In this document: positions 17,113-25,334 of the stretch, in pieces
Numbering within the stretch: position 1 is the stretch's first letter
Layout: each line of letters begins with the position of its first letter
DNA from: Roseobacter sp. HKCCD6576-2
GTDB lineage: Bacteria; Pseudomonadota; Alphaproteobacteria; Rhodobacterales; Rhodobacteraceae
Length of the DNA: 64,000 bases
Reading direction: 5' to 3'
Assembly (NCBI RefSeq): GCF_013179285.1
Contig: NZ_WVNW01000004.1
Location: forward strand, 62,001-126,000
Position numbers and translations under genes: made by a program
The notes under the pieces: generated by a model
Told to the model about the DNA's origin: nothing
The model's input: the letters and a program-made list of their open reading frames with translations, nothing else
Databases searched by the model: none

Positions 17113-19521
17113 CTAGCCTCGCAGCACCCCACCCGTGGCTTTGGTGACCTTCTCGACGATCTTCGCGCCCACGGCTTCGATCTCATCCTCGGTCAGGGTC
17201 TTGTCACGCGGTTGCATCCGCACGGTGAGCGCGATGGACTTTCGCCCCTCGCCCAAGGATCCGCCGATGAACTCGTCGAACACCCGCACCTCTTCGATCA
17301 AGGCTTTGTCGGCACCCGCGGCCGCATTGACCAGGTTCAGCGCCTCCATATCCGCATCCACCACAAAGGCGAAATCGCGCTCCACGGCTTGCAGATCGCT
17401 GATCGCCAATGCGCCCCGGCTGGCCCCCGACGCGCGCGGCATCGGCACTTCGCCGGGCCAGAGCGTGAAGGCCATCGCCGGGCCCTTCACATCCATCGCG
17501 GCCAGGATTTTCGGGTGCAATTCGCCAAACACGCCCAAGACCTTCTTCGGCCCGAGGCAGATCATCCCATGCCGCCCGGGGTGCCACCACTCCCGCGCGC
17601 CGCGCAAAATCTGCACCTTGGCGGGCGCGCCAATCGCCGACAGCACCGCCTCTGCATCGGCCTTCACATCGTAAAGATCGACCGACCGCCGTGCACCATG
17701 CGGATCACGCGGACCGGTCTGACCGATCAGAAGGCCCGTTGCCTGCAGGTTCTGTTCCCCCGGTTCGCCGCCATGAAACGCCGCGCCAACTTCGAAGAGA
17801 GCGAGGTCCATCATCCCGCGCGCTTGGTTCCGCGCCGCCGCCTGCAGCAAGCCGGGCAGAAGCGCGGGCCGCATATGGCTCATCTCCGACGAAATCGGGT
17901 TCTCCAGCATCGTCGCATCATCGCCACCGCCGAAAAGCTCAGCACTCGCCCGATCGATGAAGCTATAGGTCACGCATTCATTGTAGCCGAGCGCGGCTAT
18001 GGTCCGCCGTGCCGTACCCTCGCGCCGCTGCATCGGCGTCAGCACAGGCTTCGGCACACCCGGCTTTGGCCGCCGCATCGGCTGCGGCTCCAGCTTGGTC
18101 AGCGACGCCATCCGCGCCACTTCTTCCACAAGATCGGCCTCGCCCTGAATGTCCCGCCGCCAGCTTGGCACCCAAACCTCCAGCACATCACCTTTGCCCG
18201 TGGCCGAGAAGCCAAGCGCGGTCAAATAGCGGATTTGATCCTCCTTCGGGATTTCCATCCCAACCAGGCTGATCACCCGCGCGGTGTTCAGATGATAGCT
18301 CCGCGCAGTCTGCAACGGCGCACCGGCCTCCACCACATGCGACGGCTCCCCGCCGCAGAGGTCCAGCACCATCTGCGTCGCCGCTTCCAACCCCGGCAAC
18401 GTGAACTCCGGGTCCACACCACGCTCAAAGCGATAGCGGGCGTCGGAATTGATCTTCAGCGCCCGCCCCGTATGGGCAATCTCAATCTCATCCCAAAAGG
18501 CGCTTTCGACAAAGACGTTCACCGTCTCTTCGGTGCAGCCGGTTTCGGCCCCGCCCATCACACCGGCAATGCTTTCCGGGCCCTTGTCATCGCCAATGAC
18601 CATCTGCCCCTCAAGGAAGCTGTATTCCTTGTCATCCAGCGCCATGATCGTCTCACCACCCGACGCGCGAGACACCCTCAGATCGCCCGCCACCTTATCG
18701 GCATCGAACACATGCAAGGGCCGGTTCAGATCGTAAGTGTAGAAATTGGTGATATCGACCAGCGCCGAAATCGGCCGCAACCCAATCGCGCGCAGCCGAT
18801 CTTGCAGCCACTCCGGCGACGGCCCGTTTTTGACACCCCGGATCACCCGCCCGGTGAAATGCGGACAGCCCGGCAGCGTATCGTCCTCAATCGTCACACC
18901 AATGGGGCTGTCGAAGACGCCCGGCACCGGCGCGATCTCTTGCGGCTTCAGCACACCCAAACCGCGCGCCGCCAAATCCCGCGCAATCCCACGCACGCCC
19001 AGAGCATCCTGCCGGTTTGGCGTGATCGCGATCTCGATCACCGGATCGACCTTGGCCGGGTCATGCTCGGCCAGCCAATCGATGAACCGCGCGCCGACCT
19101 CACCACTTGGCAATTCAATGATGCCGTCATGCTCTTCGGACAGTTCCATTTCGCGTTCGGAAGCCATCATGCCGAAGCTCTCGATCCCGCGGATCTTGCC
19201 CACGCCAATCGTCGTATCGATCCCCGGCACATAAACACCCGGCTTCGCGACCACGACGGTGATCCCTTCCCGTGCGTTCGGCGCACCGCAGATGATCTGC
19301 TTCACACCCTCATCCGTCTCGACCTGACAGACCCGCAGCCGGTCCGCATCCGGGTGCTTCTCCGCACTCACCACCTTGCCGATGGTGAAATCCTTGAGCC
19401 GCGCGGCGCGATCCTCCACGCCTTCGACCTCGAGACCCAGATCGGTCAGGGTTTCTGCGATCTCGTCAACGGTGGCCTCGGTCTCCAGATGGTCTTTCAG
19501 CCAGGACAGGGTGAATTTCAT
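17113..19521 (-). CDS. pheT: Phenylalanine-tRNA ligase beta subunit
   Basis: PheT pairs with PheS to charge tRNA-Phe. The 802 residues are standard. An N-terminal tRNA-binding OB domain lies at about 39-150, with AEKHPDADRLRVCQVETD. The B3/B4 editing region contains RFERGVDPEF. A C-terminal ferredoxin-fold anticodon-binding domain ends with LTVRMQPRDKTLTEDEI. It is unusual in being separated from pheS by about 1.9 kb carrying other genes. Confidence 0.97.
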   Translation of the reverse strand: MKFTLSWLKDHLETEATVDEIAETLTDLGLEVEGVEDRAARLKDFTIGKVVSAEKHPDADRLRVCQVETDEGVKQIICGAPNAREGITVVVAKPGVYVPGIDTTIGVGKIRGIESFGMMASEREMELSEEHDGIIELPSGEVGARFIDWLAEHDPAKVDPVIEIAITPNRQDALGVRGIARDLAARGLGVLKPQEIAPVPGVFDSPIGVTIEDDTLPGCPHFTGRVIRGVKNGPSPEWLQDRLRAIGLRPISALVDITNFYTYDLNRPLHVFDADKVAGDLRVSRASGGETIMALDDKEYSFLEGQMVIGDDKGPESIAGVMGGAETGCTEETVNVFVESAFWDEIEIAHTGRALKINSDARYRFERGVDPEFTLPGLEAATQMVLDLCGGEPSHVVEAGAPLQTARSYHLNTARVISLVGMEIPKEDQIRYLTALGFSATGKGDVLEVWVPSWRRDIQGEADLVEEVARMASLTKLEPQPMRRPKPGVPKPVLTPMQRREGTARRTIAALGYNECVTYSFIDRASAELFGGGDDATMLENPISSEMSHMRPALLPGLLQAAARNQARGMMDLALFEVGAAFHGGEPGEQNLQATGLLIGQTGPRDPHGARRSVDLYDVKADAEAVLSAIGAPAKVQILRGAREWWHPGRHGMICLGPKKVLGVFGELHPKILAAMDVKGPAMAFTLWPGEVPMPRASGASRGALAISDLQAVERDFAFVVDADMEALNLVNAAAGADKALIEEVRVFDEFIGGSLGEGRKSIALTVRMQPRDKTLTEDEIEAVGAKIVEKVTKATGGVLRG

Positions 19522-19605
19522 AGGTCCGCTCTCATCTCACTTCTCGGCAGAGCGATAGCCTATGTGTGAAGGGATGAAAACCCGCGCGCCGGAGCCGCGA
19601 AAGGC

Positions 19606-20112
19606 TCACATCATCGCATCAATCCCAACGATCATCGACATGACGAAAAACAAGACGCAGGTGATCACGGTCAGCACGATCACCCGGTTGAAATAGCGCA
19701 CCTGTTTGATCGCCTCGATCTGCAGATGGAAATCGGCGGCCACCTGGCTCATCTCGAACACATGGCGCAGGCGCGGCGATGGCTCATAGATCAAGCAGCG
19801 GAGCAGGAAGAGGATCGAGATCGAAATGCTGACGATCTGCCCGAACATCAAGAGCAGGGTCAGCCATCGCTGATCGAGCGAGAAGATAAAGGCCGATGTG
19901 GCGAGGATAATCGCAAGCACGGCCAAAAGCGCGGAGGATTTCGCGTCGATCTCCGCCATGATCTGCCGCGCTTCCTCCTGATCCATATCCATCGTGCCGA
20001 CATCCGCCTCGATATCGAGACAGACCGGCGTCAGCACCAGATGCGACGCGTCGGGCATCAAGGTGCGGTCCATGATCTGAACCATGTGTTGGAGCGAGAG
20101 GGCGGATTTCAT
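19606..20112 (-). CDS. Small three-helix membrane protein A (possible PycTM-like)
   Basis: No function is established. The 168-residue protein has a soluble N-terminal 55 residues with a conserved-looking EIDAKSSALLAVLAI entry into helix 1. Helix 2 follows as a close hairpin ending FLLRCLIY. A cytoplasmic segment comes next, then a third helix (VIVLTVITCVLFFVMSMIVG). It is a paralogue of the protein at 20924-21442: both share E-x-x-A/S-x-x-LL before helix 1, Leu-x-x-Arg-Cys at the end of helix 2, and an EA-x(5)-R segment before helix 3. This layout resembles the transmembrane effector (PycTM, DUF5706) of Pycsar defence systems, but no nucleotide cyclase is nearby. The similarity is by eye. 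Confidence 0.7.
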   Translation of the reverse strand: MKSALSLQHMVQIMDRTLMPDASHLVLTPVCLDIEADVGTMDMDQEEARQIMAEIDAKSSALLAVLAIILATSAFIFSLDQRWLTLLLMFGQIVSISISILFLLRCLIYEPSPRLRHVFEMSQVAADFHLQIEAIKQVRYFNRVIVLTVITCVLFFVMSMIVGIDAMM

Positions 20113-20418
20113 GCGCGGCGATCCTTTGCGGCTACATCCCTTGTGGAGACGATAGGGGGCAAAGGCGGCGACAATGGATGGACCATGGCATATCTCTCCT
20201 GCGGGTCGAGGGAGAAGGTAGAGGAGACGCGGATCGACGCAAGTATTCTAGATTTGGGGCACAACGCCAGTTGGGTAACGAGCATCTGACGGCGTTGAAG
20301 CGGCGGTCATCCAATCGGGAGTCGAGGAGCTTGGTTGAAAAATGAATAGGAAAACGTGCAGACTGCAAGAGGATAGCCCAATAGGCGGTTGTATTACTGA
20401 TGCGCGTCCTGAAGATGA
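20113..20418. other. Intergenic stretch upstream of membrane protein A
   Basis: About 300 bp with no coding sequence I can support on either strand. It presumably holds the leftward promoter of membrane protein A, whose Shine-Dalgarno (AAAGGA) is visible before its ATG. From about 20330 the bases become visibly more AT-rich than the surrounding genes. Confidence 0.5.
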
Positions 20419-20434
20419 TTAATGATTGGTTAAC
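20419..20434 (+). promoter_or_regulatory. CtrA-type box upstream of the Cys-rich miniprotein
   Basis: The sequence TTAA-TGATTGG-TTAAC is an exact match to the alphaproteobacterial CtrA consensus TTAA-N7-TTAAC. It ends 15 bp before the ATG at 20450, close enough to overlap a core promoter. Confidence 0.6.
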
Positions 20435-20449
20435 GGTAACGAGGATCCC

Positions 20450-20650
20450 ATGACACGATTAGGTTTTGCATTCGCCTTTGCAGTCTCCAGCCTCTTTGCG
20501 GGTGGAGCGGCACCTGTCCACTCGGCGGCAATGATCGAGATCAGCAATGGCATCAGCATCATGGAACATGGCGGCGGCTGTCGGCGCAGCTCTCCGCCAG
20601 GGCAGTGTTGTCACATGGATAACAGCGTCGGGCGCGTACACTGCCACTGA
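20450..20650 (+). CDS. Small secreted Cys-rich protein
   Basis: A 66-residue ORF. It has a clear Sec-type signal (MTRLGFAFAFAVSSLFAGGA, cleavage probably after VHSA) and a short mature part ending GGGCRRSSPPGQCCHMDNS then VGRVHCH. Four cysteines in a C-x(8)-CC-x(10)-C arrangement plus two histidines suggest a disulfide-locked or metal-binding miniprotein. GAGG lies 5-6 nt before the ATG. It reads opposite to the neighbouring pheS-pheT genes and has a CtrA-type box in front. I do not recognise a named family. Confidence 0.6.
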   Translation: MTRLGFAFAFAVSSLFAGGAAPVHSAAMIEISNGISIMEHGGGCRRSSPPGQCCHMDNSVGRVHCH

Positions 20651-20691
20651 CGAGGCTGCTATCGAAAACGTCGGGACTTCCCGGGCACTGA

Positions 20692-20787
20692 TTTGAGCGC
20701 AAGCCGGGCGCGCGCCTGCCCGTGGGATGGCGCTGCTACGTCGGTCCGGAGCGCTTTATGCCCGCCAAGTACATCCTCGACAAATAG
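20692..20787 (+). pseudogene. Orphan C-terminal coding fragment
   Basis: This frame reads as protein-like for 31 codons, ending WRCYVGPERFMPAKYILDK and TAG, but is preceded directly by an in-frame TGA and has no start with a ribosome-binding site. It looks like the tail of a lost gene rather than a working one. It is not in the same frame as the Cys-rich miniprotein upstream. Confidence 0.3.
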
Positions 20788-20805
20788 GAGCATCAACCCC
20801 GCAAA

Positions 20806-20835
20806 AGCGCCAGCCCGCCGGAACGGGCAGGCGCT
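20806..20835 (+). terminator. Hairpin downstream of the miniprotein
   Basis: Arms AGCGCCaGCCCG and CGGGCaGGCGCT pair with a single A-A mismatch around CCGGAA. A further GGCGCTTT at 20841-20848 can compete for the first arm. It is a plausible rightward terminator, though with only three T's after the alternative stem. Confidence 0.45.
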
Positions 20836-20923
20836 CGCCCGGCGCTTTCAGCGCTATTGGGGCAGTGCTGTCACGACGCTTGCGAAAGGCTGAATGGCAA
20901 TTTGAGTTCCGATCTAAAACCAG

Positions 20924-21442
20924 TCATCCGACCAGAAGTGCGGCTATCAACGTTCCGATTAACACGACGGTCAAAACGTACAGAACCGGGATACAGAACC
21001 TAAGCAAACGATCTCTAAAAAGTGCTTCATCGAAAAGTGCAAAAACCAGCTCCCTTGATCGATCAACGCCCTGCCCCGGCACTTTGCTATGATCTATCGC
21101 GTCGATATCTAGCGCGGCGCGCCGACCAATTCGTAGCTGACAGCGAATGCAAAGTAAGGCGAGTATCAAGTATCCTACAAGCTCAATCGCGAGGACCGTT
21201 CTAAGCAGGCCCTGAGAGTTAAATGCCCAAATGACTCCGGTAACCGCAATCATTATCGAGATATGGGAAAGTAGCGTTCCTGCCTGCGATTCCGTTTCAT
21301 TCATAGTCTTAAGCGCATAGTCGCGTTCGATGGGCTGGTAACGCGTGTCCGAAAAACTCGCGAGCAGTCGAAAGGTGTCCCTTTCGGCTTTTGTCGCAAC
21401 ATAGCCGCGAAACATACCTCGAAAACTACGCCAGATAAGCAT
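20924..21442 (-). CDS. Small three-helix membrane protein B (possible PycTM-like)
   Basis: A 172-residue paralogue of the protein at 19606-20112. The N-terminal 50 residues are soluble and lead, via NETESQAGTLLSHISIMIAV, into helix 1. Helix 2 ends ALLCIRCQL. An acidic-basic cytoplasmic stretch follows, then EALFRDRLLRFCIPVLYVL leads into helix 3, which runs to the C-terminus. The ATG at 21442 overlaps the pheS stop (TGATG), so it is translated after pheS. The DNA here is visibly less GC-rich than pheS or pheT, hinting at acquisition. The Pycsar-effector-like layout is an inference; no cyclase gene is near. Confidence 0.72.
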   Translation of the reverse strand: MLIWRSFRGMFRGYVATKAERDTFRLLASFSDTRYQPIERDYALKTMNETESQAGTLLSHISIMIAVTGVIWAFNSQGLLRTVLAIELVGYLILALLCIRCQLRIGRRAALDIDAIDHSKVPGQGVDRSRELVFALFDEALFRDRLLRFCIPVLYVLTVVLIGTLIAALLVG

Positions 21443-22515
21443 CACACCCCACTATGAACCGCAGGCACCTCCAGCGCCGCAAACCCATAGTGCCGCAGCC
21501 AGCGCAGATCGCTATCAAAAAACGCCCGCAGATCCGGTATCCCGTATTTCAGCATCGCGATCCGATCGATGCCCATGCCAAAGGCAAAGCCTTGCCATTC
21601 CTCTGGGTCGATCCCGCCCGCGCGCATCACGTTGGGATGCACCATGCCGGAGCCGAGCACTTCCAGCCAGTCGTCGCCCTCGCCGACCTTCACCGTGCCA
21701 CCTTCCCAGGAGCATTGGATATCCACTTCCGCCGAGGGTTCGGTGAAGGGGAAATGCGAAGCGCGGAACCGGGTCGTGACCTTGGTGCCGAAATAGGCGG
21801 AGAAGAACTCCTCCAGCACCCATTTCAGGTTCGCCATGGAGATATCGCGGTCAATCGCCAAGCCTTCGACCTGATGGAACATCGGCGTATGGGTCTGGTC
21901 GTAATCGGCGCGATAGACCCGGCCCGGGCAGATCACCCGGCAAGGCGCGCCATGGGCCTCCATATGCCGGATTTGCACCGGCGAGGTATGGGTGCGCAGC
22001 ACATGCGGGGGGCGATTATCGCCCTCGCGGCGATGGGTGTAGAACGTGTCCATCTCGGCCCGCGCGGGGTGGTGGCCGGGGATGTTCAACGCGTCGAAGT
22101 TGTACCAATCGGTCTCGATCTGCGGCCCCTCGGCCACGGCGAAGCCCATATCGGCGAAAATCGCGGTGACCTCTTCGGTGACCTGGCTGACCGGATGGAT
22201 CGTGCCCTGCCGCCGGTGCCGCGACGGCAAGGTCACATCGAGCCACTCGCCTTTCAGCCGCTCGTCCAAAGCCGCATCGCCCAGCGCCGCCTTTTTCGCA
22301 GCCAAGGCGCTGTTCACCTCGTCTTTCAGCGCGTTCAGCGCCGGGCCAGCCACTTGCCGCTCCTCGGGTGTCATCTTACCCAATTCGCGCATCTTCAGGC
22401 TGATCTCGCCCTTCTTGCCCAGCGCGGCCACCCGCATCTCTTCAAGGGCCGCCTCATCCGCCGCCCCCGCAATGCGCTCAAGCCAACCGCCACGCAGCGT
22501 GTCCAACCCGTCCAT
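21442..22515 (-). CDS. pheS: Phenylalanine-tRNA ligase alpha subunit
   Basis: The catalytic subunit of the (alpha-beta)2 synthetase, 357 residues. Class II motifs are visible: motif 2 around [10 protein letters not shown] and [28 protein letters not shown], and motif 3 [18 protein letters not shown]. An N-terminal coiled coil occupies about the first 90 residues. The stop overlaps the start of membrane protein B, where pheT would normally follow. Confidence 0.97.
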   Translation of the reverse strand: MDGLDTLRGGWLERIAGAADEAALEEMRVAALGKKGEISLKMRELGKMTPEERQVAGPALNALKDEVNSALAAKKAALGDAALDERLKGEWLDVTLPSRHRRQGTIHPVSQVTEEVTAIFADMGFAVAEGPQIETDWYNFDALNIPGHHPARAEMDTFYTHRREGDNRPPHVLRTHTSPVQIRHMEAHGAPCRVICPGRVYRADYDQTHTPMFHQVEGLAIDRDISMANLKWVLEEFFSAYFGTKVTTRFRASHFPFTEPSAEVDIQCSWEGGTVKVGEGDDWLEVLGSGMVHPNVMRAGGIDPEEWQGFAFGMGIDRIAMLKYGIPDLRAFFDSDLRWLRHYGFAALEVPAVHSGV

Positions 22516-22594
22516 CTCAGGTCTCCATATCCGTTCGGGTGTCAGCTATCACAGCACCCTTCGATTGCAAGCCGGGCACCAAGGCCCGAAAATG

Positions 22595-22631
22595 AAAAGG
22601 CCCCGCTGCCGGATCAACCGGCGACGGGGCC
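22595..22631 (-). terminator. Intrinsic terminator after rpmI-rplT
   Basis: Read leftward, GGCCCCG and CGGGGCC enclose an inner CCGGT/GCCGG-type stem, followed by TTTTCATTTT. It lies 28 bp after the rplT stop and before pheS, so the ribosomal unit is closed off. Confidence 0.8.
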
Positions 22632-22659
22632 CAAAGCTCTGTTAAGGCGAACGCGCAGG

Positions 22660-23019
22660 TTAGAGCGCGGCCTTGGCCTGGGCCACAATGGCCCCAAACG
22701 CCTCGGGTTCATGCACGGCCAGATCGGCCAGAACCTTACGGTCCACTTCGATCCCGGCCAGCGACAGGCCGTTGATGAAGCGCGAATAGGTCAGCGCCTC
22801 GTCATGGGCACGCACAGCGGCGTTGATCCGCTGAATCCACAGCGCGCGGAACTGCCGCTTGCGGTTCTTCCGGTCGCGGGTCGCGTATTGGTTGGCCTTG
22901 TCGACGGCCTGGGTCGCGGTTTTGAAGTTCGTCGACCGGCGGCCATAATAGCCTTTGGCCTGATCCACGATCTTCTTGTGACGGCGATGGGTGACGGTTC
23001 CACCTTTGGTGCGGGACAT
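22660..23019 (-). CDS. rplT: Ribosomal protein L20
   Basis: A 119-residue 50S subunit protein. The start [19 protein letters not shown] and [20 protein letters not shown], then [21 protein letters not shown], are diagnostic. It follows rpmI by 13 bp in one unit; infC is not adjacent. Confidence 0.97.
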   Translation of the reverse strand: MSRTKGGTVTHRRHKKIVDQAKGYYGRRSTNFKTATQAVDKANQYATRDRKNRKRQFRALWIQRINAAVRAHDEALTYSRFINGLSLAGIEVDRKVLADLAVHEPEAFGAIVAQAKAAL

Positions 23020-23032
23020 ATCTCAGGCCTCC

Positions 23033-23233
23033 TTAGCGCGCGTAGGGCATGTAGGATTTGACGATCTTCGCGTCGGGAGCGGACAAGGTCGTCGTCCCCC
23101 GCGCATTACGGATGAACTTGTTCGTCCGCTTGATCATCATGTGGCGTTTGCCCGCCTGAGCAGCCTTCACCTTACCAGAGGCCGTCATCTTGAAGCGCTT
23201 CTTGGCGCTCGACTTCGTCTTCATCTTCGGCAT
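23033..23233 (-). CDS. rpmI: Ribosomal protein L35
   Basis: A 66-residue basic protein of the 50S subunit. [20 protein letters not shown] and [15 protein letters not shown] are characteristic. A GGAGAC-type ribosome-binding site precedes the ATG. It is the first gene of the rpmI-rplT unit. Confidence 0.97.
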   Translation of the reverse strand: MPKMKTKSSAKKRFKMTASGKVKAAQAGKRHMMIKRTNKFIRNARGTTTLSAPDAKIVKSYMPYAR

Positions 23234-23340
23234 TTCCGTCTCCTATTCGGGTCGGTTCAGGCGCGACTCGGCATGCCAATTGGCCGGCCGCACCGATAAG
23301 AAAGCGCGATGTAGCGCCGATTGCGCGCCCGCGCAAGGGG

Positions 23341-23571
23341 TCAGTTCAGGATACGCGCCGCAACCGAGACAAAGGCATCCGGCACAGAGACCAGCGTCAG
23401 CCCCTCGGCCGTCTGCAGATGCACAAATGCGAAGAGGCCCAAGGCGATCACCAAGCTGATGATCGAACGCACCGGCCATATCTTGTCCGCCCAAGCCGAG
23501 AAAATCGACGCAAGCGCCAATCCCGTAACCAATGTGGCGATCACAAGCAGAATATCGTGAGGAACTGTCAA
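23341..23571 (-). CDS. Small two- or three-helix membrane protein
   Basis: A 76-residue hydrophobic protein of unknown function. Helix 1 is ILLVIATLVTGLALASIFSAW, followed by a basic loop (ADKIWPVRS), helix 2 IISLVIALGLFAFVHL, and a weakly hydrophobic end. It begins 7 bp after the pyk stop and probably shares its transcript. Its position between pyk and rpmI looks like a conserved arrangement, but I cannot verify that here. Confidence 0.65.
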   Translation of the reverse strand: MTVPHDILLVIATLVTGLALASIFSAWADKIWPVRSIISLVIALGLFAFVHLQTAEGLTLVSVPDAFVSVAARILN

Positions 23572-23578
23572 ATGGGCG

Positions 23579-25030
23579 TCAATCCGGCTCGGTTGCGTAA
23601 ATCAGCCTCTCGGCCACAGGCGCGACCCTGATGATATTCGTTGTGCCCTGAACATTAAAGGGCACACCGGCGGTAACAACGATTTGCTCCTCTTCTGAGG
23701 CAAATCCCCCCTCGCGCGCGGCCCGCGCCGCGGAGACCACGGCCAGTTTGAACCGGCTCACTTCACCGGCCGTGATGAAGCAATTGGTGCCCCATGTCAG
23801 ACAGAGCCGCCGCGCCACATGGGTCAGCGGGGTCAGCGCCAAAATCGGCACCGAGGGCCGCTCGCGCGCCACCAAACTCGCGGTATTACCTGATTGGGTG
23901 AAGCAACAAATCGCTTTGATATCCGTGGTCTCCGCGATCTCCCGCGCCGAGGCCACGATGCCATCGGCCACCGACGAACGTTTCACATGGCGCGAGGCGC
24001 GCATGATCTCGTGATAGGTCGGGTCGGCCTCGACCTCGATAGCGACGTTGTTCATCGTATTCACGGCTTCGATCGGATAGCCGCCTGCCGCAGATTCGGC
24101 GCTCAACATCACAGCATCCGCACCTTCATAGATCGCGGTCGCTACATCCGAGACCTCGGCGCGGGTCGGCACCGGGCTTTCGATCATGCTTTCCAACATC
24201 TGCGTCGCCACGATCACCGGCTTGGCCGCCGCGCGGCACTTCCGCACCAGACGTTTCTGAATCGGCGGCACATTCTGCACCGGCAATTCCACGCCCAAAT
24301 CTCCGCGCGCCACCATAATCCCATCCGAGGCCACCAGGATCTCGTCGAACGCCTTCTCCGCCGCCGGCTTCTCGATCTTCGATAAGATCGCCGCGCGGCC
24401 CTTGGCCAGATCGCGTGCTTCCTCCACATCCTCTTTGCGCTGCACAAAGCTCAGCGCCAGCCAATCCACGCCCAATTCGCAGACAAACTCCAAATCGCGC
24501 CGGTCTTTATCTGACAAGGCCGCCAGCGGCAGCACCACATCGGGCACATTCACACCCTTTCGGTTGGAGATCGGCCCGCCCGCCACAACCACGCACTCCG
24601 CAAAATCCGCCCCGCAGGTCTCGACCCTCAGCTTCACCTTGCCGTCATTGACCAAGAGATGCGCGCCGGGCGCCAAGGCCGCGAAAATCTCCGGATGCGG
24701 AAGCTGCACCCGCGTCGTGTCGCCCGGCGTTTCGTCCAGATCGAACCGAAACGCCGCGCCATCCTCCATGTCAAAGCCATGATCATTCGCAAACACACCA
24801 CAGCGCAGCTTTGGCCCCTGCAAATCGGCCAGGATGGCAATCGGGCTGTCCAACTCCTGTTCGATCTGCCGAATGATCTCATGTCGTTTGCGGATCTCGT
24901 CATGATCGCCATGGCTCATATTGAGGCGAAACACATCCGCCCCCGCCTCAAACAGCGCTCGGATCATTTCGTAGTCGTTGGACGCAGGGCCCAAGGTGGC
25001 GACAATTTTCACGTTGCGCAGGCGTCTCAT
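23579..25030 (-). CDS. pyk: Pyruvate kinase
   Basis: It converts phosphoenolpyruvate and ADP to pyruvate and ATP. The 483-residue length is usual. Clear blocks are RNVKIVATLGPAS, FRLNMSHGDH, ADLQGPKLR, the catalytic Lys in AAILSKIEKPAAEKAFDEI, the signature MVARGDLGVELP, and ATQMLESMIESPVPTRAEVSD with YEGADAVMLSAESAAG. The C-terminal domain is present, so allosteric control is possible. Confidence 0.96.
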   Translation of the reverse strand: MRRLRNVKIVATLGPASNDYEMIRALFEAGADVFRLNMSHGDHDEIRKRHEIIRQIEQELDSPIAILADLQGPKLRCGVFANDHGFDMEDGAAFRFDLDETPGDTTRVQLPHPEIFAALAPGAHLLVNDGKVKLRVETCGADFAECVVVAGGPISNRKGVNVPDVVLPLAALSDKDRRDLEFVCELGVDWLALSFVQRKEDVEEARDLAKGRAAILSKIEKPAAEKAFDEILVASDGIMVARGDLGVELPVQNVPPIQKRLVRKCRAAAKPVIVATQMLESMIESPVPTRAEVSDVATAIYEGADAVMLSAESAAGGYPIEAVNTMNNVAIEVEADPTYHEIMRASRHVKRSSVADGIVASAREIAETTDIKAICCFTQSGNTASLVARERPSVPILALTPLTHVARRLCLTWGTNCFITAGEVSRFKLAVVSAARAAREGGFASEEEQIVVTAGVPFNVQGTTNIIRVAPVAERLIYATEPD

Positions 25031-25334
25031 GAAATAGCAAAGTCCCTTTTTCCGGTCGGATGGTAGCGCTCACATCGGCGTTTGGTCAGCTATGGCCGAA
25101 AACCCGGGCCAGGACAACTGAGCGTCCAGCCAAGGTCCGGCCTCTGTGGCCATTGGGTCCGGTCGCAGATCCGTTCGTCGAACTCACACCATAGCCCTAT
25201 CAGACCCACATGACCGAATTGTTTCGTGATCACCACCCCAGACGCCGCCACATCTCCGCGGAAATGGGCCAAGGTTTCCTACCTCGACACCGCCCGCCCC
25301 TTGCGCTCTAACTCACACGCAGGAGGACAGGCCC
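25031..25334. other. Divergent intergenic region pyk-pncB
   Basis: About 300 bp between divergent starts. Short open frames exist on both strands, including a 34-codon one from the ATG at 25213, but none has a convincing ribosome-binding site or protein-like composition. It presumably carries the two promoters; a strong AGGAGG lies 8 nt before pncB. Confidence 0.5.

Noticed and set aside
16966-19569. 867-codon open frame on the plus strand across pheT
   Set aside because: It is antisense to a complete, recognisable pheT and its translation is a His/Arg/Pro-rich shadow typical of high-GC DNA.
19606-21442. Complete Pycsar or CBASS system
   Set aside because: No nucleotide cyclase or other defence gene is adjacent; only the membrane proteins resemble effectors.
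21454-23061. 535-codon open frame on the plus strand across pheS and rplT
   Set aside because: It is antisense to two certain genes and to the terminator between them, with no protein-like domains.
25213-25317. 34-codon frame upstream of pncB
   Set aside because: It has no ribosome-binding site, Arg/His/Pro-rich composition, and no sign of attenuation structure.
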